A DNA stretch of 64,000 nt from assembly GCA_023429995.1 (NCBI GenBank), contig JAEZCE010000087.1, forward strand, positions 1 through 64,000. Reading direction: 5' to 3'. The translations under genes and the position numbers were made by a program. The DNA comes from Bacillota bacterium. GTDB taxonomy: Bacteria; Bacillota; UBA4882; UBA8346. The notes under the pieces are model-generated. The model worked only from the letters and a program-made list of their open reading frames with translations. It was not told the DNA's origin and searched no databases. Below are positions 36,724 to 44,758 of the stretch, one piece after another (positions within the stretch are counted from its first letter, which is position 1; every line of letters starts with the position of its first letter).

Positions 36724-37284
36724 TTAACGATAAATTCCAGGCGCTTTATATTTCGATCTTTCTGTAATATATCTAGTCGTTTCATTCTCATAATCATTTA
36801 CTCCGGGACCATAAGTTTTTCCCCGGCTTGTCTTTGCCCATTGATTCCAACTATCCGCCACCTGGGTTGCCGAGCCAATTAAAGTATTTGTGGCGTTAAT
36901 CCTGGCTGCGGTTTTCGCATTTTTCCCGGCCTGTCTTGCCTGAAATGCATTAACATTGGCATTATATTTAATCAAAAGCTCATCAAGGGATGACTGCTTC
37001 AGGGTATCGTAAGAAATATCATCCGCCGTCACCGAATCAAGCGCCATTCCATTTGCAGCCATTGCAGCCTGCTGGGACGCTAAAACCTGTCTGCCTTGTT
37101 TCCTAACCGCCTTTGCCTGTTCCTCACCTTGCTGTAAAATCTGATCAGCCTGGAAATTATACATATCCTGCTGCATTTGGCCTTGTTGCATTTGGGCATA
37201 GGCGCTATATATCCCGCCTATCATACTGGCAGTGGATCCAACCCCCTGTACCATGGCCGTACTCGAAACGCCTCCCACGTTCAA
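36724..37284 (-). CDS. internal virion protein (T7 gp14-like)
   Basis: A 186-residue protein with a Gly/Ala/Ser-rich N-terminus (STASMIGGIYSAYAQMQQG), Gln-rich helices and the AMAANGMALDS segment typical of gp14-like internal virion proteins. These form an outer-membrane pore for DNA ejection in T7. It overlaps the gp13-like gene by 4 bases. Confidence 0.75.
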   Translation of the reverse strand: MNVGGVSSTAMVQGVGSTASMIGGIYSAYAQMQQGQMQQDMYNFQADQILQQGEEQAKAVRKQGRQVLASQQAAMAANGMALDSVTADDISYDTLKQSSLDELLIKYNANVNAFQARQAGKNAKTAARINATNTLIGSATQVADSWNQWAKTSRGKTYGPGVNDYENETTRYITERSKYKAPGIYR

Positions 37285-37733
37285 CCCCTCCTAATTTCAA
37301 AATGACAAAAATCAACCCCGTTAATATTGGTTACCATGTCGAACTCGGCCCCCAACCACTTCAACCAATGGATTGATCTTTCATAGCGGCTATCCACCCA
37401 GTTTTCTAAAACGGCATACTGGTTAAGGAAACAACTAACATACTTTTTACTCTGCTTGCCAAAAAACACCCTGACCTTTTCAACACCGCTGGAAGTCAGA
37501 CACCATAGAATGGCCGTATTCCCTAACAGTGACTTTGGCGCAATACCAAACATGGCTATGATTTCACCCTCTAGCAACAATGAAAAACATGCCGATGATT
37601 GCTTGAAAGAAACGGTTAACGCTTCTTTCGGATCCACTCCCATTGTTAATACTTCCAGTTTATCCGGCTCCCGCAAAAAAGGGGACAAGGCTTCAATATC
37701 TTCACAAATTGACTCCCTGATTAAAATATTCAT
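37281..37733 (-). CDS. T7 gp13-like protein (DUF2833, GNAT-like)
   Basis: A 150-residue protein resembling gp13/DUF2833 with an acetyltransferase-like fold (IIAMFGIAP, then LENWVDSRYERSIHWLKWLGAEF). It is needed for virion maturation in T7-like phages. ATGA overlaps on both sides show translational coupling. Confidence 0.75.
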   Translation of the reverse strand: MNILIRESICEDIEALSPFLREPDKLEVLTMGVDPKEALTVSFKQSSACFSLLLEGEIIAMFGIAPKSLLGNTAILWCLTSSGVEKVRVFFGKQSKKYVSCFLNQYAVLENWVDSRYERSIHWLKWLGAEFDMVTNINGVDFCHFEIRRG

Positions 37734-37993
37734 TTCATGAATAACGCGCTTCGTTCAATGATGTTTAAAAGTTTAATCGCTTCTTGACGGTCCGATTCCT
37801 TTTCTTCTTCTGGCAAATCTTTATATGGAGTATTCATTTGCCTCAACCAGCGATCAACTGCCCATTTGGGTATCGTCACCGTACCATCTTGATTTTTTTC
37901 ACTTTTTCCAAATAGATATATCATCCATCCGGACCATTGTTGATGAGCCAAATTTGCAAACGCTTCAATCTTTTCTTTTTCTAAATCCTTCAT
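37730..37993 (-). CDS. conserved podovirus protein (87 aa)
   Basis: A helical 87-residue protein (ANLAHQQWSGWMIYLFGKSE, then WLRQMNTPYKDLPEEEKESDR). The HQQWxxW and PYxxLPEEEKExDR parts are common to a phage family of unknown role. AAGGAGG precedes the ATG. It overlaps the next gene by 4 bases. Confidence 0.75.
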   Translation of the reverse strand: MKDLEKEKIEAFANLAHQQWSGWMIYLFGKSEKNQDGTVTIPKWAVDRWLRQMNTPYKDLPEEEKESDRQEAIKLLNIIERSALFMK

Positions 37994-38365
37994 TTAAACC
38001 TCCTTATCCCACTCTTCCCAAGCTTTTTTCAAATCCGGCAACGCCACCGAAATAAAATCCGCCACCCTGGCGCATGCCTCGGAAAATGTTACATGAGACA
38101 ACATAAACATATACGCCGAATGGTCCCTTGCCGTATCGTCGGATAACTCGTATCTTGCACGCAACCTATCATAAATCATCTCAGAAGCTTCATGAAGTAA
38201 AACGGCTACTATATCCGACCATTCGGTTTCATCAGCCCCTATTTTAATCCTCGGGATTTTGCCTTTCTCAGGTGTCACATAAAATTCACCGCCTGTATCT
38301 TCCCTGAGTATTAATTCCACTTGTTCACGGCCAAAATAATATGTACCTACGATAACCTGTTTCAT
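37994..38365 (-). CDS. phage protein with HEAS helix, unknown
   Basis: A protein of about 123 residues with a helix AVLLHEASEMIYDRLRARY and a second DHSAYMFMLSHVTFSEACARV. The HE pair recalls zincin-like phage proteins but is not a full HExxH. Start chosen at 38365 just after AGGAGG; spacing is very short, so the start is uncertain. It follows the nozzle gene. Confidence 0.6.
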   Translation of the reverse strand: MKQVIVGTYYFGREQVELILREDTGGEFYVTPEKGKIPRIKIGADETEWSDIVAVLLHEASEMIYDRLRARYELSDDTARDHSAYMFMLSHVTFSEACARVADFISVALPDLKKAWEEWDKEV

Positions 38366-38369
38366 CCTC

Positions 38370-40520
38370 CTACTTCCCCCCAATCGTCACATCCGGAATA
38401 ATCGCCAGGATAGTCACAGGCAACGGATCAACCTGCCGGTAACATACCCGGCCCCCTTTAACATAGCCACTGGTAGGCGTAAAGGTAAAATTCCACGATT
38501 GTAATGGTATCGGTGTTCCGGTAGGTTGCCCGCTATATTGAGGAACTTCAACCAAATGATTGAAATCCGTTCCCACATATCCACCCCGTGTATCCTCAAA
38601 GATGAAGGTGACACTAGATATTTTTATATATTGCGATTGAATGGTACCGTTATTTGTTTGGAAATCTACATTCAAAGACTCAAACTCAGAAATATATGGC
38701 AATCCAATGCAAACCTTGGAAGATTCTCTTGGCAAGGTTATTTTCCCGTTTGTAACTGTTAAGTTCTCAAATACATACCCATCAGCCAGGGCCTTCACGG
38801 TCTTTCCTTCCAGATGATCGAGCCCGGAAATTTCCTCTGCCGGCGCCCCCTCATATTTCAACCACGAATCAAGGAACGTGCAATCTGCCGGGTCGGATGA
38901 TGTCAAACGGTTGGGCAATCTCTCAACACACCTGTTCCCGTCCCGATTGATAAGGAACCACACTTCATCGTAACCATCACCCGGGATTATACATAGCGAT
39001 TCATATTTGCCATCCGTACTAATGGGCGTGCACGCTAAAATTTGTTGTTCTTTTAAATAAGTCATTGCAACCGCCGAACCATCGTTTAGGAGGATCCAAA
39101 TAATATGATCGGGTTCTTGCTGATAGGCCATTTCCACGACGGTTTTACCCTTAAAAAGATGACTGGCAAATATTGAAACATCATCACCGGTATACCCATC
39201 AGATTCATAAGTATACCCCATGTCCTGGATAATCGTCCCCATCGGCTGCACATATATTACCCGGTTTTTTATAACAACCGGATCGGCCGTAGAACATCCC
39301 GAATGGCCATCACAATTTTGTTTTAAAGCAGTCGGTTTAATTGCTCCATCCGATGAACCCGGTCCAATATGCCATTCCGAATCCGAAGTCAACGCCAAAA
39401 TATCTCCCAGGTCCACCATATTTCTGATGGCGTTCACCTTTCTGGAAGTCAAATATTGGGTGATCCCATCGGTATCTTCTAACGGTTCATGCCGAATAAA
39501 GCTATTATAATTTCCGGTCTCGCTTGTCCAATATCCATTCGGGCTGGATTTCGATGAACCGAACATCAATCTATCCTGGCAAAACATAACCGTTTCGGGC
39601 CATCCCCGGCAATCCGACCAAGCGCCCTCGGCCCAATTCGTTGTTGGCGATGTTATCGTGATCGGTCCGTATTGCGACCAATAACTTGTGTCTGTGGGAA
39701 CAATAATAGGGTTGTCTGTAGATCCGTCTCCTGAATAATGATGTACCAAACATCGATAAACATAGCTCTTGTATTGGACATACGTGTTAGCTTTATAAGA
39801 TTGCCCGGATTTCCATGCCGGGGCTGTTGTTACCGAATTTGTCAGGGTGCTCATTACTTTCGCTGTAACCACCGTAGGAGATGTATACGCCGTTACTTTT
39901 ACACATCCATAAAAACCATCATCGTTTGCATCCCCAATACGCCACCATGTCCCCACGTGGGAAGGTACGAATAAATCCGCCGAGGCCGTTAAGGTAATCG
40001 TTCCTGCTGCTGCGCTTGGTGTAATCGTCGTTGCTGAAATGTTTGTCCGCATATATGGTCCATTGGTATTATCGAATAACTCCAAAACCCAATTTGTATG
40101 GCCGTATCTTGATAAAGTTCTTGGAGCATACTTCCCATGGACCAAATAAAGCACGTCCGCCGATTGAGTGTATTTTATTAAAGGCAAGTCAGCTTCCAAA
40201 TAAGGAGTCGATATTTCGTAAGGCACGCCATTTAAAAGAATCGGAGCGCCATTCATGAAAAATCTGCAATACTGATCGCCAAATTCAATGGAATACGCTT
40301 GCTCCGTCGAAAACTCAAAACCAATCAATCGGGATTTTTTAGAGCTGTCTTTAGTCGATGCAATATATTCTGTTCCCGGCCTATTGGAAGTCCCACCGTG
40401 GGGATGCACAATAAAGTTCTTCAGGCTTTTGCACGCCGTGAAATATCGTTGCAAATCGGTTCTATACCCAAGAGATGATGAAATTTCACCACCTGAAAAA
40501 GAAGGCTGTATCGTATTCAT
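38370..40520 (-). CDS. tail tube nozzle protein (T7 gp12-like, tail tubular protein B)
   Basis: A 716-residue protein with the family N-terminus IQPSFSGGEISSSLGYRTDL, then LKNFIVHPHGGTSNRPGT, a long beta-rich middle, and YQQEPDHIIWILLNDGSAVAMTY typical of gp12-like nozzles. It forms the tail tip through which DNA leaves. Confidence 0.9.
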   Translation of the reverse strand: MNTIQPSFSGGEISSSLGYRTDLQRYFTACKSLKNFIVHPHGGTSNRPGTEYIASTKDSSKKSRLIGFEFSTEQAYSIEFGDQYCRFFMNGAPILLNGVPYEISTPYLEADLPLIKYTQSADVLYLVHGKYAPRTLSRYGHTNWVLELFDNTNGPYMRTNISATTITPSAAAGTITLTASADLFVPSHVGTWWRIGDANDDGFYGCVKVTAYTSPTVVTAKVMSTLTNSVTTAPAWKSGQSYKANTYVQYKSYVYRCLVHHYSGDGSTDNPIIVPTDTSYWSQYGPITITSPTTNWAEGAWSDCRGWPETVMFCQDRLMFGSSKSSPNGYWTSETGNYNSFIRHEPLEDTDGITQYLTSRKVNAIRNMVDLGDILALTSDSEWHIGPGSSDGAIKPTALKQNCDGHSGCSTADPVVIKNRVIYVQPMGTIIQDMGYTYESDGYTGDDVSIFASHLFKGKTVVEMAYQQEPDHIIWILLNDGSAVAMTYLKEQQILACTPISTDGKYESLCIIPGDGYDEVWFLINRDGNRCVERLPNRLTSSDPADCTFLDSWLKYEGAPAEEISGLDHLEGKTVKALADGYVFENLTVTNGKITLPRESSKVCIGLPYISEFESLNVDFQTNNGTIQSQYIKISSVTFIFEDTRGGYVGTDFNHLVEVPQYSGQPTGTPIPLQSWNFTFTPTSGYVKGGRVCYRQVDPLPVTILAIIPDVTIGGK

Positions 40521-40536
40521 CCTGTGTCTTCCCTCC

Positions 40537-41127
40537 TTATCTGGCGTTCAAAAGTCTTGATGTTTGTTTCTGAGTTTGATAAACTTCCGAAGCGTTATTG
40601 ACTGACGCTTTATCAATCACCCTGAGATAGGTGTTCATTAAGTCAGTTGAAAGAGCGGCATTTCCCGTGAGTGGCTTTGCTAAATTCGCACCCAGTTTCC
40701 ATGAAAATGCATCAACGAATGAAGCGTCGAATACCGTAGTATCCGTAATATTTGCAGCGTATTCGAGGTAGGCTGATTCGAGATTGCAGAGAATTAACTT
40801 CTTGCTTGAAATATTGGAAGCCATCACCCTGTACGGCTGTTTTTCATCTGAATCATAGGTCTCTCTGTTTAAAATCCTCCAGACTCGCAAACAGTTGGTA
40901 GGATACGCATATACATACTCCCAACCGAAAAAAGATTCTCCGCTGATCGGCGCCAAAGGTTCCATTCTCGTTGAAAAACTCCATGGATAGTCGCGCAGGA
41001 TACTCTCTTTCGTGGGGCCAAATTCAATGTTACAATTTTCAGCAATACCCGCTTCATCAATGGATGTAATCGATTTTTGTCCTAACCGTGATAAAGCCAG
41101 ATTGCATATATCAACTACAGAGGCCAT
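40537..41127 (-). CDS. tail tube adaptor (T7 gp11-like, tail tubular protein A)
   Basis: A 196-residue protein starting ASVVDICNLALSRLGQKSITS with ESILRDYPWSFSTRMEPLAP, both hallmarks of gp11-like head-tail adaptors. The ATG at 41127 follows GGAGGG by 7 bases. It joins portal and nozzle, matching its place in the operon. Confidence 0.88.
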   Translation of the reverse strand: MASVVDICNLALSRLGQKSITSIDEAGIAENCNIEFGPTKESILRDYPWSFSTRMEPLAPISGESFFGWEYVYAYPTNCLRVWRILNRETYDSDEKQPYRVMASNISSKKLILCNLESAYLEYAANITDTTVFDASFVDAFSWKLGANLAKPLTGNAALSTDLMNTYLRVIDKASVNNASEVYQTQKQTSRLLNAR

Positions 41128-41155
41128 AGTGAATCCCTCCATGATATTTGGTCCT

Positions 41156-41187
41156 TTAAAAAGAAAAGGGCGGTTATGCGCCGCCCT
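41156..41187 (-). terminator. intra-operon terminator
   Basis: GGGCGG and CCGCCC pair around a 7-base loop, followed on the minus strand by TTTTCTTTTT. The hairpin overlaps the stop of the HeH-domain gene, so it may reduce readthrough from capsid into tail genes. Confidence 0.8.
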
Positions 41188-41644
41188 TAGTCAATAATTC
41201 AATTAATACCGCTTTATTAGCGTTTCCCGGGTATGCAATTCCTTTTTCATCCAACATGGCCCGGAGTTCATTGTTGGTTTTTTCTGAAAGCTCCGGTGGA
41301 AGGTCCGGTTTGATCTCATCCGGTATAACACTCTTTAAAATATGGATCAGTTGTTCTGTACCTGCGTTGGAAGGATATTCGATCTTTTTCTCATCCAGTA
41401 AAGCCCGTAATTCCACGTTGGTTTTTTCTTCCCATTCCTGCTTAAGAGTTTCTTGTTTTTGATCGTTTTTAATCACAGGGCCTAATGGAATGTGTTTTAT
41501 AATCTCAGTTCCATCCAAGTAGGTAAAATGCTTCATTTCAGGCAATTTCAATTCTTCCTGGGTTACATTGGGGACGGTTTCACCAATTTTGTCCCAATAT
41601 CTACCACGAAAACCGTATGATTTGTTTTTTACTTTAATATCCAT
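41174..41644 (-). CDS. protein with two HeH/LEM-like repeats
   Basis: A 156-residue protein whose C-terminal half has two copies of a helix-extended-loop-helix motif: EKTNVELRALLDEKKIEYPS and EKTNNELRAMLDEKGIAYPG, each ending in a hydrophobic helix. Such modules occur in phage head-region proteins and may bind nucleic acid. Located between capsid cement and adaptor genes. Confidence 0.75.
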   Translation of the reverse strand: MDIKVKNKSYGFRGRYWDKIGETVPNVTQEELKLPEMKHFTYLDGTEIIKHIPLGPVIKNDQKQETLKQEWEEKTNVELRALLDEKKIEYPSNAGTEQLIHILKSVIPDEIKPDLPPELSEKTNNELRAMLDEKGIAYPGNANKAVLIELLTKGGA

Positions 41645-41656
41645 GCTAAGCGCCTC

Positions 41657-42073
41657 CTAAGATAGCATTACGCCGGTATCAAGATACGCATCCACTTTTC
41701 CGGCAGTAAAGGCTTCAGTTGCATTGTCGTAATAGACCCGGATGTACCTTTCCAATCCTTCCGGCAACCGCAATTTCACCAGGTTCTTTCCGACAGTCAA
41801 AGCAGATACCGCAAAAATCTGGCTGGTAAATAAATTCGTAGGGCTGGAAAAGCTTGGGTTATCATCGGTTTGCAATTGAACGGCTAATGTTCCGGTACTA
41901 TTGGTCGATGCAAAAGCGGTTTCGACATTTACCACCAGCCACAATTCATTAATTGCCCTTCCTGGCGCTAACGTATCAACGTAAGCTTTGTTTGAGCACG
42001 CAGCATCCGTTGTTATTGCTTGAGCGTCAGATAAAATTAATTCAGCATCTAACACTTTTATCAATCCTTTCAA
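41657..42073 (-). CDS. capsid cement protein (Bbp16-like)
   Basis: A 138-residue beta-rich protein (LAPGRAINELWLVVNVETAF, VGKNLVKLRLPEGLERYIRV, YLDTGVMLS) resembling the Bbp16 cement protein of Bordetella phage BPP-1. It directly follows the major capsid gene as in that phage. Confidence 0.75.
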   Translation of the reverse strand: MKGLIKVLDAELILSDAQAITTDAACSNKAYVDTLAPGRAINELWLVVNVETAFASTNSTGTLAVQLQTDDNPSFSSPTNLFTSQIFAVSALTVGKNLVKLRLPEGLERYIRVYYDNATEAFTAGKVDAYLDTGVMLS

Positions 42074-42082
42074 TTTAGAAAT

Positions 42083-42107
42083 TTTAGGCGGTCTATCTAG
42101 ACCGCCA
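42083..42107 (-). terminator. hairpin after the major capsid gene
   Basis: GGCGGTCT and AGACCGCC pair around AGAT (42087-42106). The following TAAAATTTC is a weak T tract, so partial termination or mRNA stabilisation of the capsid message is likely. Confidence 0.6.
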
Positions 42108-42111
42108 TTTG

Positions 42112-43131
42112 TTACGCTACAACAGATTCAGCATCCGACAATTGATCAACACGACCAACCGGGATTCCCATAAAGGAAAGCCGTTTACGAACTATGCTAC
42201 CAGCCGTAGTGAAATCCTCCATAGCCAACCACAAATTTCCTTTACTAAGTAATTTCATCTTCAAGGCGGTAATAACATGCTGACGTGCATAAAAACAAAG
42301 TTTCACGCCTGCCTTATCTTGCTGAGGTATACGGTCCATTGCCTGAATCATAAGCTTAAGCAAATTGCAGCTTGTATCCGTGGCATCACCGGCAGTTGCC
42401 AAATCGCTCTTATCAATATTAGCGATTCGAACCGCAAAGCGCCAATCCTCAACACAAATCCCGTTATACCAAGTATGGTAAGAACGAACAACTTCACGTT
42501 TTTTACCGTTTACTTCCTTGGTCACCCGACCGAGGTCTTCCATTTTGTACATGGGTTGAGTGCCTTCGGGATATAAACAATGTACCGTTTCAGGGCCCCA
42601 ACCGATTAACCATACACTGGTATTATCAGCTCCGGTTCCACCACCGCTTAAAATGTTGTAACCTAAATTAGTTTCGACCGAGGAAATTTTATTATATCTC
42701 GGAGCAAACCCGTGAATTTTTTCCGGCGTTTTGTTTGCGTCAGTGTAAAACATAGCGCCTGCCATTGTTTTGCTGAGACCGGATATAAAGGCTTTCTCTT
42801 TATTGAACCTCCAACTGGCATCCAACTTATTTTGTTTCCACATTTCATAATCGACTTCAGAATAAGTGCCGAGCATACCGCAGGTATCTGCCAAAGCTTT
42901 AGCCCCGAATTTTTCATCTTCGAAGCCATCATTGAACTTGAACCATTGTCCCGAAGGCTCATCGGTCATTTGATGAAACACGTGTTGGGTACCATTATTG
43001 CATTGTACATGCGGAGCATCCCACAAAATTTCATTGGATTCATTAAGAACCTCGACAATCTTGGTGTCAATGCTGCCGTCCGGGTTTTTTAACCTTGTTA
43101 TATCCAGCAAGGTTAATACTTCATTTGCCAT
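42112..43131 (-). CDS. major capsid protein (BPP-1-like)
   Basis: A 339-residue protein (ANEVLTLLDITRLKNPDGSI, then EILWDAPHVQCNNGTQHVF, GTYSEVDYEMWKQNK, RKRLSFMGIPVGRVDQL) with HK97-fold character and similarity in texture to the BPP-1 capsid protein. Its position after the scaffold-like gene and before the cement gene supports it. Confidence 0.85.
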   Translation of the reverse strand: MANEVLTLLDITRLKNPDGSIDTKIVEVLNESNEILWDAPHVQCNNGTQHVFHQMTDEPSGQWFKFNDGFEDEKFGAKALADTCGMLGTYSEVDYEMWKQNKLDASWRFNKEKAFISGLSKTMAGAMFYTDANKTPEKIHGFAPRYNKISSVETNLGYNILSGGGTGADNTSVWLIGWGPETVHCLYPEGTQPMYKMEDLGRVTKEVNGKKREVVRSYHTWYNGICVEDWRFAVRIANIDKSDLATAGDATDTSCNLLKLMIQAMDRIPQQDKAGVKLCFYARQHVITALKMKLLSKGNLWLAMEDFTTAGSIVRKRLSFMGIPVGRVDQLSDAESVVA

Positions 43132-43157
43132 TGTAAGTTCCTCATTTCTTTAACAAA

Positions 43158-43937
43158 TTATTTTTTACCATAGGATTTTGCATAATGCTCTTCCAGAAGT
43201 TCTTTGTCCGATTTTGTATGCGTCTTTGCACCTTCTTCCAACTTATCCTCTGCCAGCCTCTTCCCGGCCGTAATAAATAGCTCTGTAAACAGGGGGTGAC
43301 TCCCAACAGCTTGTCCGATGGGATCGTTCTCTAAAAATTCTCTTACCTGTTTCCCTAATTCAGGACCCCCTATTTGGTCGATGAATTTTGCCGCATACAC
43401 TTTTTCAGTGTCCCAAGCTGCTCCGTATTTCTTTAAGGTTTGATCCTTTAAATCAGCTTTGAAATTTTCGAATGCCTCAACATTGGCTGTCTGAATGTCA
43501 TTCAAATACTCCCCTTCGGCATTGATTAGCTTTTGAGCTTGTTCGTTCGTCAAGTTAAGCTCTTTAAACAAGCCCGTTACCTTTGCGGTGTTGGCCTCGT
43601 TAAAAGTTAGTCCTTCAGGAACGGTAAACTCATATCTTTCCGGCGCGCCTTCGGGTTTCTCCGGTTCCTTTTTCTCAGGATCTTTTTTCTCAGGCTCCTT
43701 TTTCTCAGGTTCCTTGGGCGGCGGATCTCCCGGTTTGGGTTCCGGATCTGCTTGTTTGGGCGGATCGGCTGGAGCTGGTTCCGGTTTCGGCGGATCTGCC
43801 GGTGCCGGATTTGGTCCCGGATTCGGATCGGCTGCGGGCGGATCTCCCCCCAATAAAGATTCAGCATGATACTGTAAATCGATGTGTGATATGGCCTTTT
43901 CGGTGTCAACCTGTGGGCCAGTCCCAGAATTAATCAT
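43158..43937 (-). CDS. scaffold-like protein with Pro/Lys/Glu repeats
   Basis: A protein of about 259 residues. Residues about 30-100 are low complexity with repeated PxPxPADPP and KKEPEKKDPEKK units. The C-terminal part is helical (LNLTNEQAQKLINAEGEYL). Disorder followed by helix upstream of the capsid gene is typical of scaffolding proteins. The ATG at 43937 follows AAGGAGG by 11 bases. Confidence 0.75.
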   Translation of the reverse strand: MINSGTGPQVDTEKAISHIDLQYHAESLLGGDPPAADPNPGPNPAPADPPKPEPAPADPPKQADPEPKPGDPPPKEPEKKEPEKKDPEKKEPEKPEGAPERYEFTVPEGLTFNEANTAKVTGLFKELNLTNEQAQKLINAEGEYLNDIQTANVEAFENFKADLKDQTLKKYGAAWDTEKVYAAKFIDQIGGPELGKQVREFLENDPIGQAVGSHPLFTELFITAGKRLAEDKLEEGAKTHTKSDKELLEEHYAKSYGKK

Positions 43938-43953
43938 TAAACATAATTCCTCC

Positions 43954-44448
43954 TTATTCAAGAATTTGCCAATCCTCGGCAAGAATATCATTAATCGAAG
44001 CAACCCACATACTGTGAGAACCGTTTACATTTTTAATTTGTAAATACGGATTGCATACAAAAGGATCTCCTTCTTTAAGTCCCCACGCTTCGGCGGTTTG
44101 CTTGTTGCAGGGAATTCCATTTGGATAACCCTTTTGGTAAACAACAAACATGCCTTTGCCATTCCAACCTGCTCGGGAAACTTTAAAACCTTTCTTTAAT
44201 GCTTCAATCGCCAATCCAAAAGTTAAATTGTCAATCCGGCGATAAGCTTCTTCAAATACCGCCTTTGGCGACCAACTAATATACCCATCCTGGTAAACAA
44301 CTTTGTAACCATCTTCAGTGTCAGCCGACAAGGTTGATTTATCCGGTCTTTCGGCTTTGGTAACAATCACCTTATCGCCGCTTTCTAAAACTGTGGTTCT
44401 CCATGCTGGCTCTGCATTAATGATTTTGGTTCCTAAATACCTTTCCAT
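43954..44448 (-). CDS. two-domain phage protein with C-terminal DUF2829/Tad2 (anti-Thoeris) domain
   Basis: A 164-residue protein. Residues 1-75 (ERYLGTKIINAEPAW to GYISWSPKAVFEEAYR) match a conserved phage domain. Residues 76-164 (LTFGLAIEALKKGFKVSRAG and YLQIKNVNGSHSMWVASIND, ending LAEDWQILE) have the DUF2829 pattern. Tad2, a member of that family, sequesters the cyclic ADP-ribose signal of Thoeris defence. Start ATG at 44448 overlaps the upstream stop (TGATG). Confidence 0.85.
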   Translation of the reverse strand: MERYLGTKIINAEPAWRTTVLESGDKVIVTKAERPDKSTLSADTEDGYKVVYQDGYISWSPKAVFEEAYRRIDNLTFGLAIEALKKGFKVSRAGWNGKGMFVVYQKGYPNGIPCNKQTAEAWGLKEGDPFVCNPYLQIKNVNGSHSMWVASINDILAEDWQILE

Positions 44449-44702
44449 CAATTATCCTCCTCTTGTTCTTTTAATGCTTTATCCTCTCGATACATTTGAT
44501 CGAGGGCCTTAAACCCATTTATATCCATGATTTCTTTTTGCAGGCTCTTTCCGATAAACTGTTTTCCCCATTCGTAAACATCCCGGCTATTGCCCATGAA
44601 TCCGGTTTCAAAGGTCATGGCCTTGTTAAGCCATTTCCAAATAAAACGACGACCTCTGGGATCGGAAATGACCCATCGGAGATCGTCTTGTTCTCGCTTC
44701 AA
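44448..44702 (-). CDS. Bbp19-like phage protein; true start may be ATA at 44762
   Basis: An 84-residue reading from TTG at 44702 (DDLRWVISDPRGRRFIWKWL, then ETGFMGNSRDVYEWGKQFI), like the Bbp19 family found next to podovirus portal genes. The frame stays open upstream for 20 codons (IERTANPEQVKKQAEKLKKK) to an ATA that lies 6 bases after a perfect GGAGGTGG and overlaps the portal stop as ATAG. TTG 44702 has only AAGAAG beside it. Confidence 0.75.
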   Translation of the reverse strand: MKREQDDLRWVISDPRGRRFIWKWLNKAMTFETGFMGNSRDVYEWGKQFIGKSLQKEIMDINGFKALDQMYREDKALKEQEEDN

Positions 44703-44758
44703 CTTCTTTTTTAATTTTTCCGCTTGCTTTTTAACCTGCTCCGGATTTGCCGTTCGCT

